A stretch of 6,342 bases of DNA, taken from assembly GCA_040226215.1 (NCBI GenBank), contig JAVKFF010000141.1:1-6342 (forward strand), read 5' to 3'. The position numbers and the translations under genes were made by a program. Shown one piece after another: positions 6,292 through 6,342 of the stretch (the first letter of the stretch is position 1; each line of letters begins with the position of its first letter). Source of the stretch: JAVKFF01 sp040226215 (GTDB lineage: Bacteria; Pseudomonadota; Alphaproteobacteria; DSM-16000; Inquilinaceae). The notes beneath the pieces are model-generated. The model was not told where the DNA came from, ran no database searches, and saw only the letters and a program-made list of their open reading frames with translations.

Positions 6292-6342
6292 GCTCGTTCC
6301 GGTCGCCCGTGTTCGCCCTCGGATACCGGCGGTCCCAGCGGG
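6292..6342. other. Upstream edge region, no gene or promoter recognised
   Basis: These 51 bp precede the dppB-type ATG. On the coding strand no stop codon occurs in any frame, and I see no convincing -10/-35 pair, operator palindrome or hairpin. It could be the tail of an upstream gene such as a substrate-binding protein, or the proximal part of a leader. The window is too short to tell. Confidence 0.4.

Noticed and set aside
6263..6342. A short minus-strand open frame entering from the right edge and ending at a TGA inside the DppB-type gene
   Set aside because: The visible residues resemble no binding-protein or ATPase C-terminus that I recognise, and open frames this short are common in GC-rich DNA.

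Overview
All five genes lie on the minus strand, head to tail and tightly packed. They look like one transcription unit read from the right edge to the left edge. The DNA is very GC-rich by eye, with G/C-ending codons throughout. Gene content and style suggest a Proteobacterium, most likely an alphaproteobacterium of the Rhizobiales or Rhodospirillales type. That placement rests on composition and remembered family resemblance, not on a marker gene.

Layout in transcription order: a DppB-type ABC transporter permease (6291-5290); a DppC-type permease (5297-4302) that overlaps it by 8 bp; a 60-bp spacer holding a small degenerate hexamer repeat; a HyuA-type ATP-binding subunit of the hydantoinase/oxoprolinase family (4241-2163); 20 bp later its partner HyuB (2142-106), which carries an extended C-terminus; and 4 bp later the first 33 codons of a RidA/YjgF-family gene cut by the left edge (101-1). 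The right-hand 51 bp contain no recognisable gene or promoter.

The likely shared job is uptake and breakdown of a small amide, lactam, cyclic ureide or peptide-like compound. The two permeases would form the membrane channel of a peptide/opine/nickel-class importer. HyuA and HyuB would form an ATP-dependent ring-opening (or carboxylating) enzyme. The RidA protein could clear a reactive imine/enamine intermediate. The substrate cannot be read from the sequence. The substrate-binding protein and the two ATPases such a transporter needs are not in the window and are probably just outside it.

I found no RNA gene, mobile element, CRISPR array, clear promoter or intrinsic terminator. Two very long open frames on the plus strand are antisense shadows of the real genes. 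The window reads as a catabolic operon of a known general type with undetermined substrate. I see no strong evidence for a wholly new kind of system.
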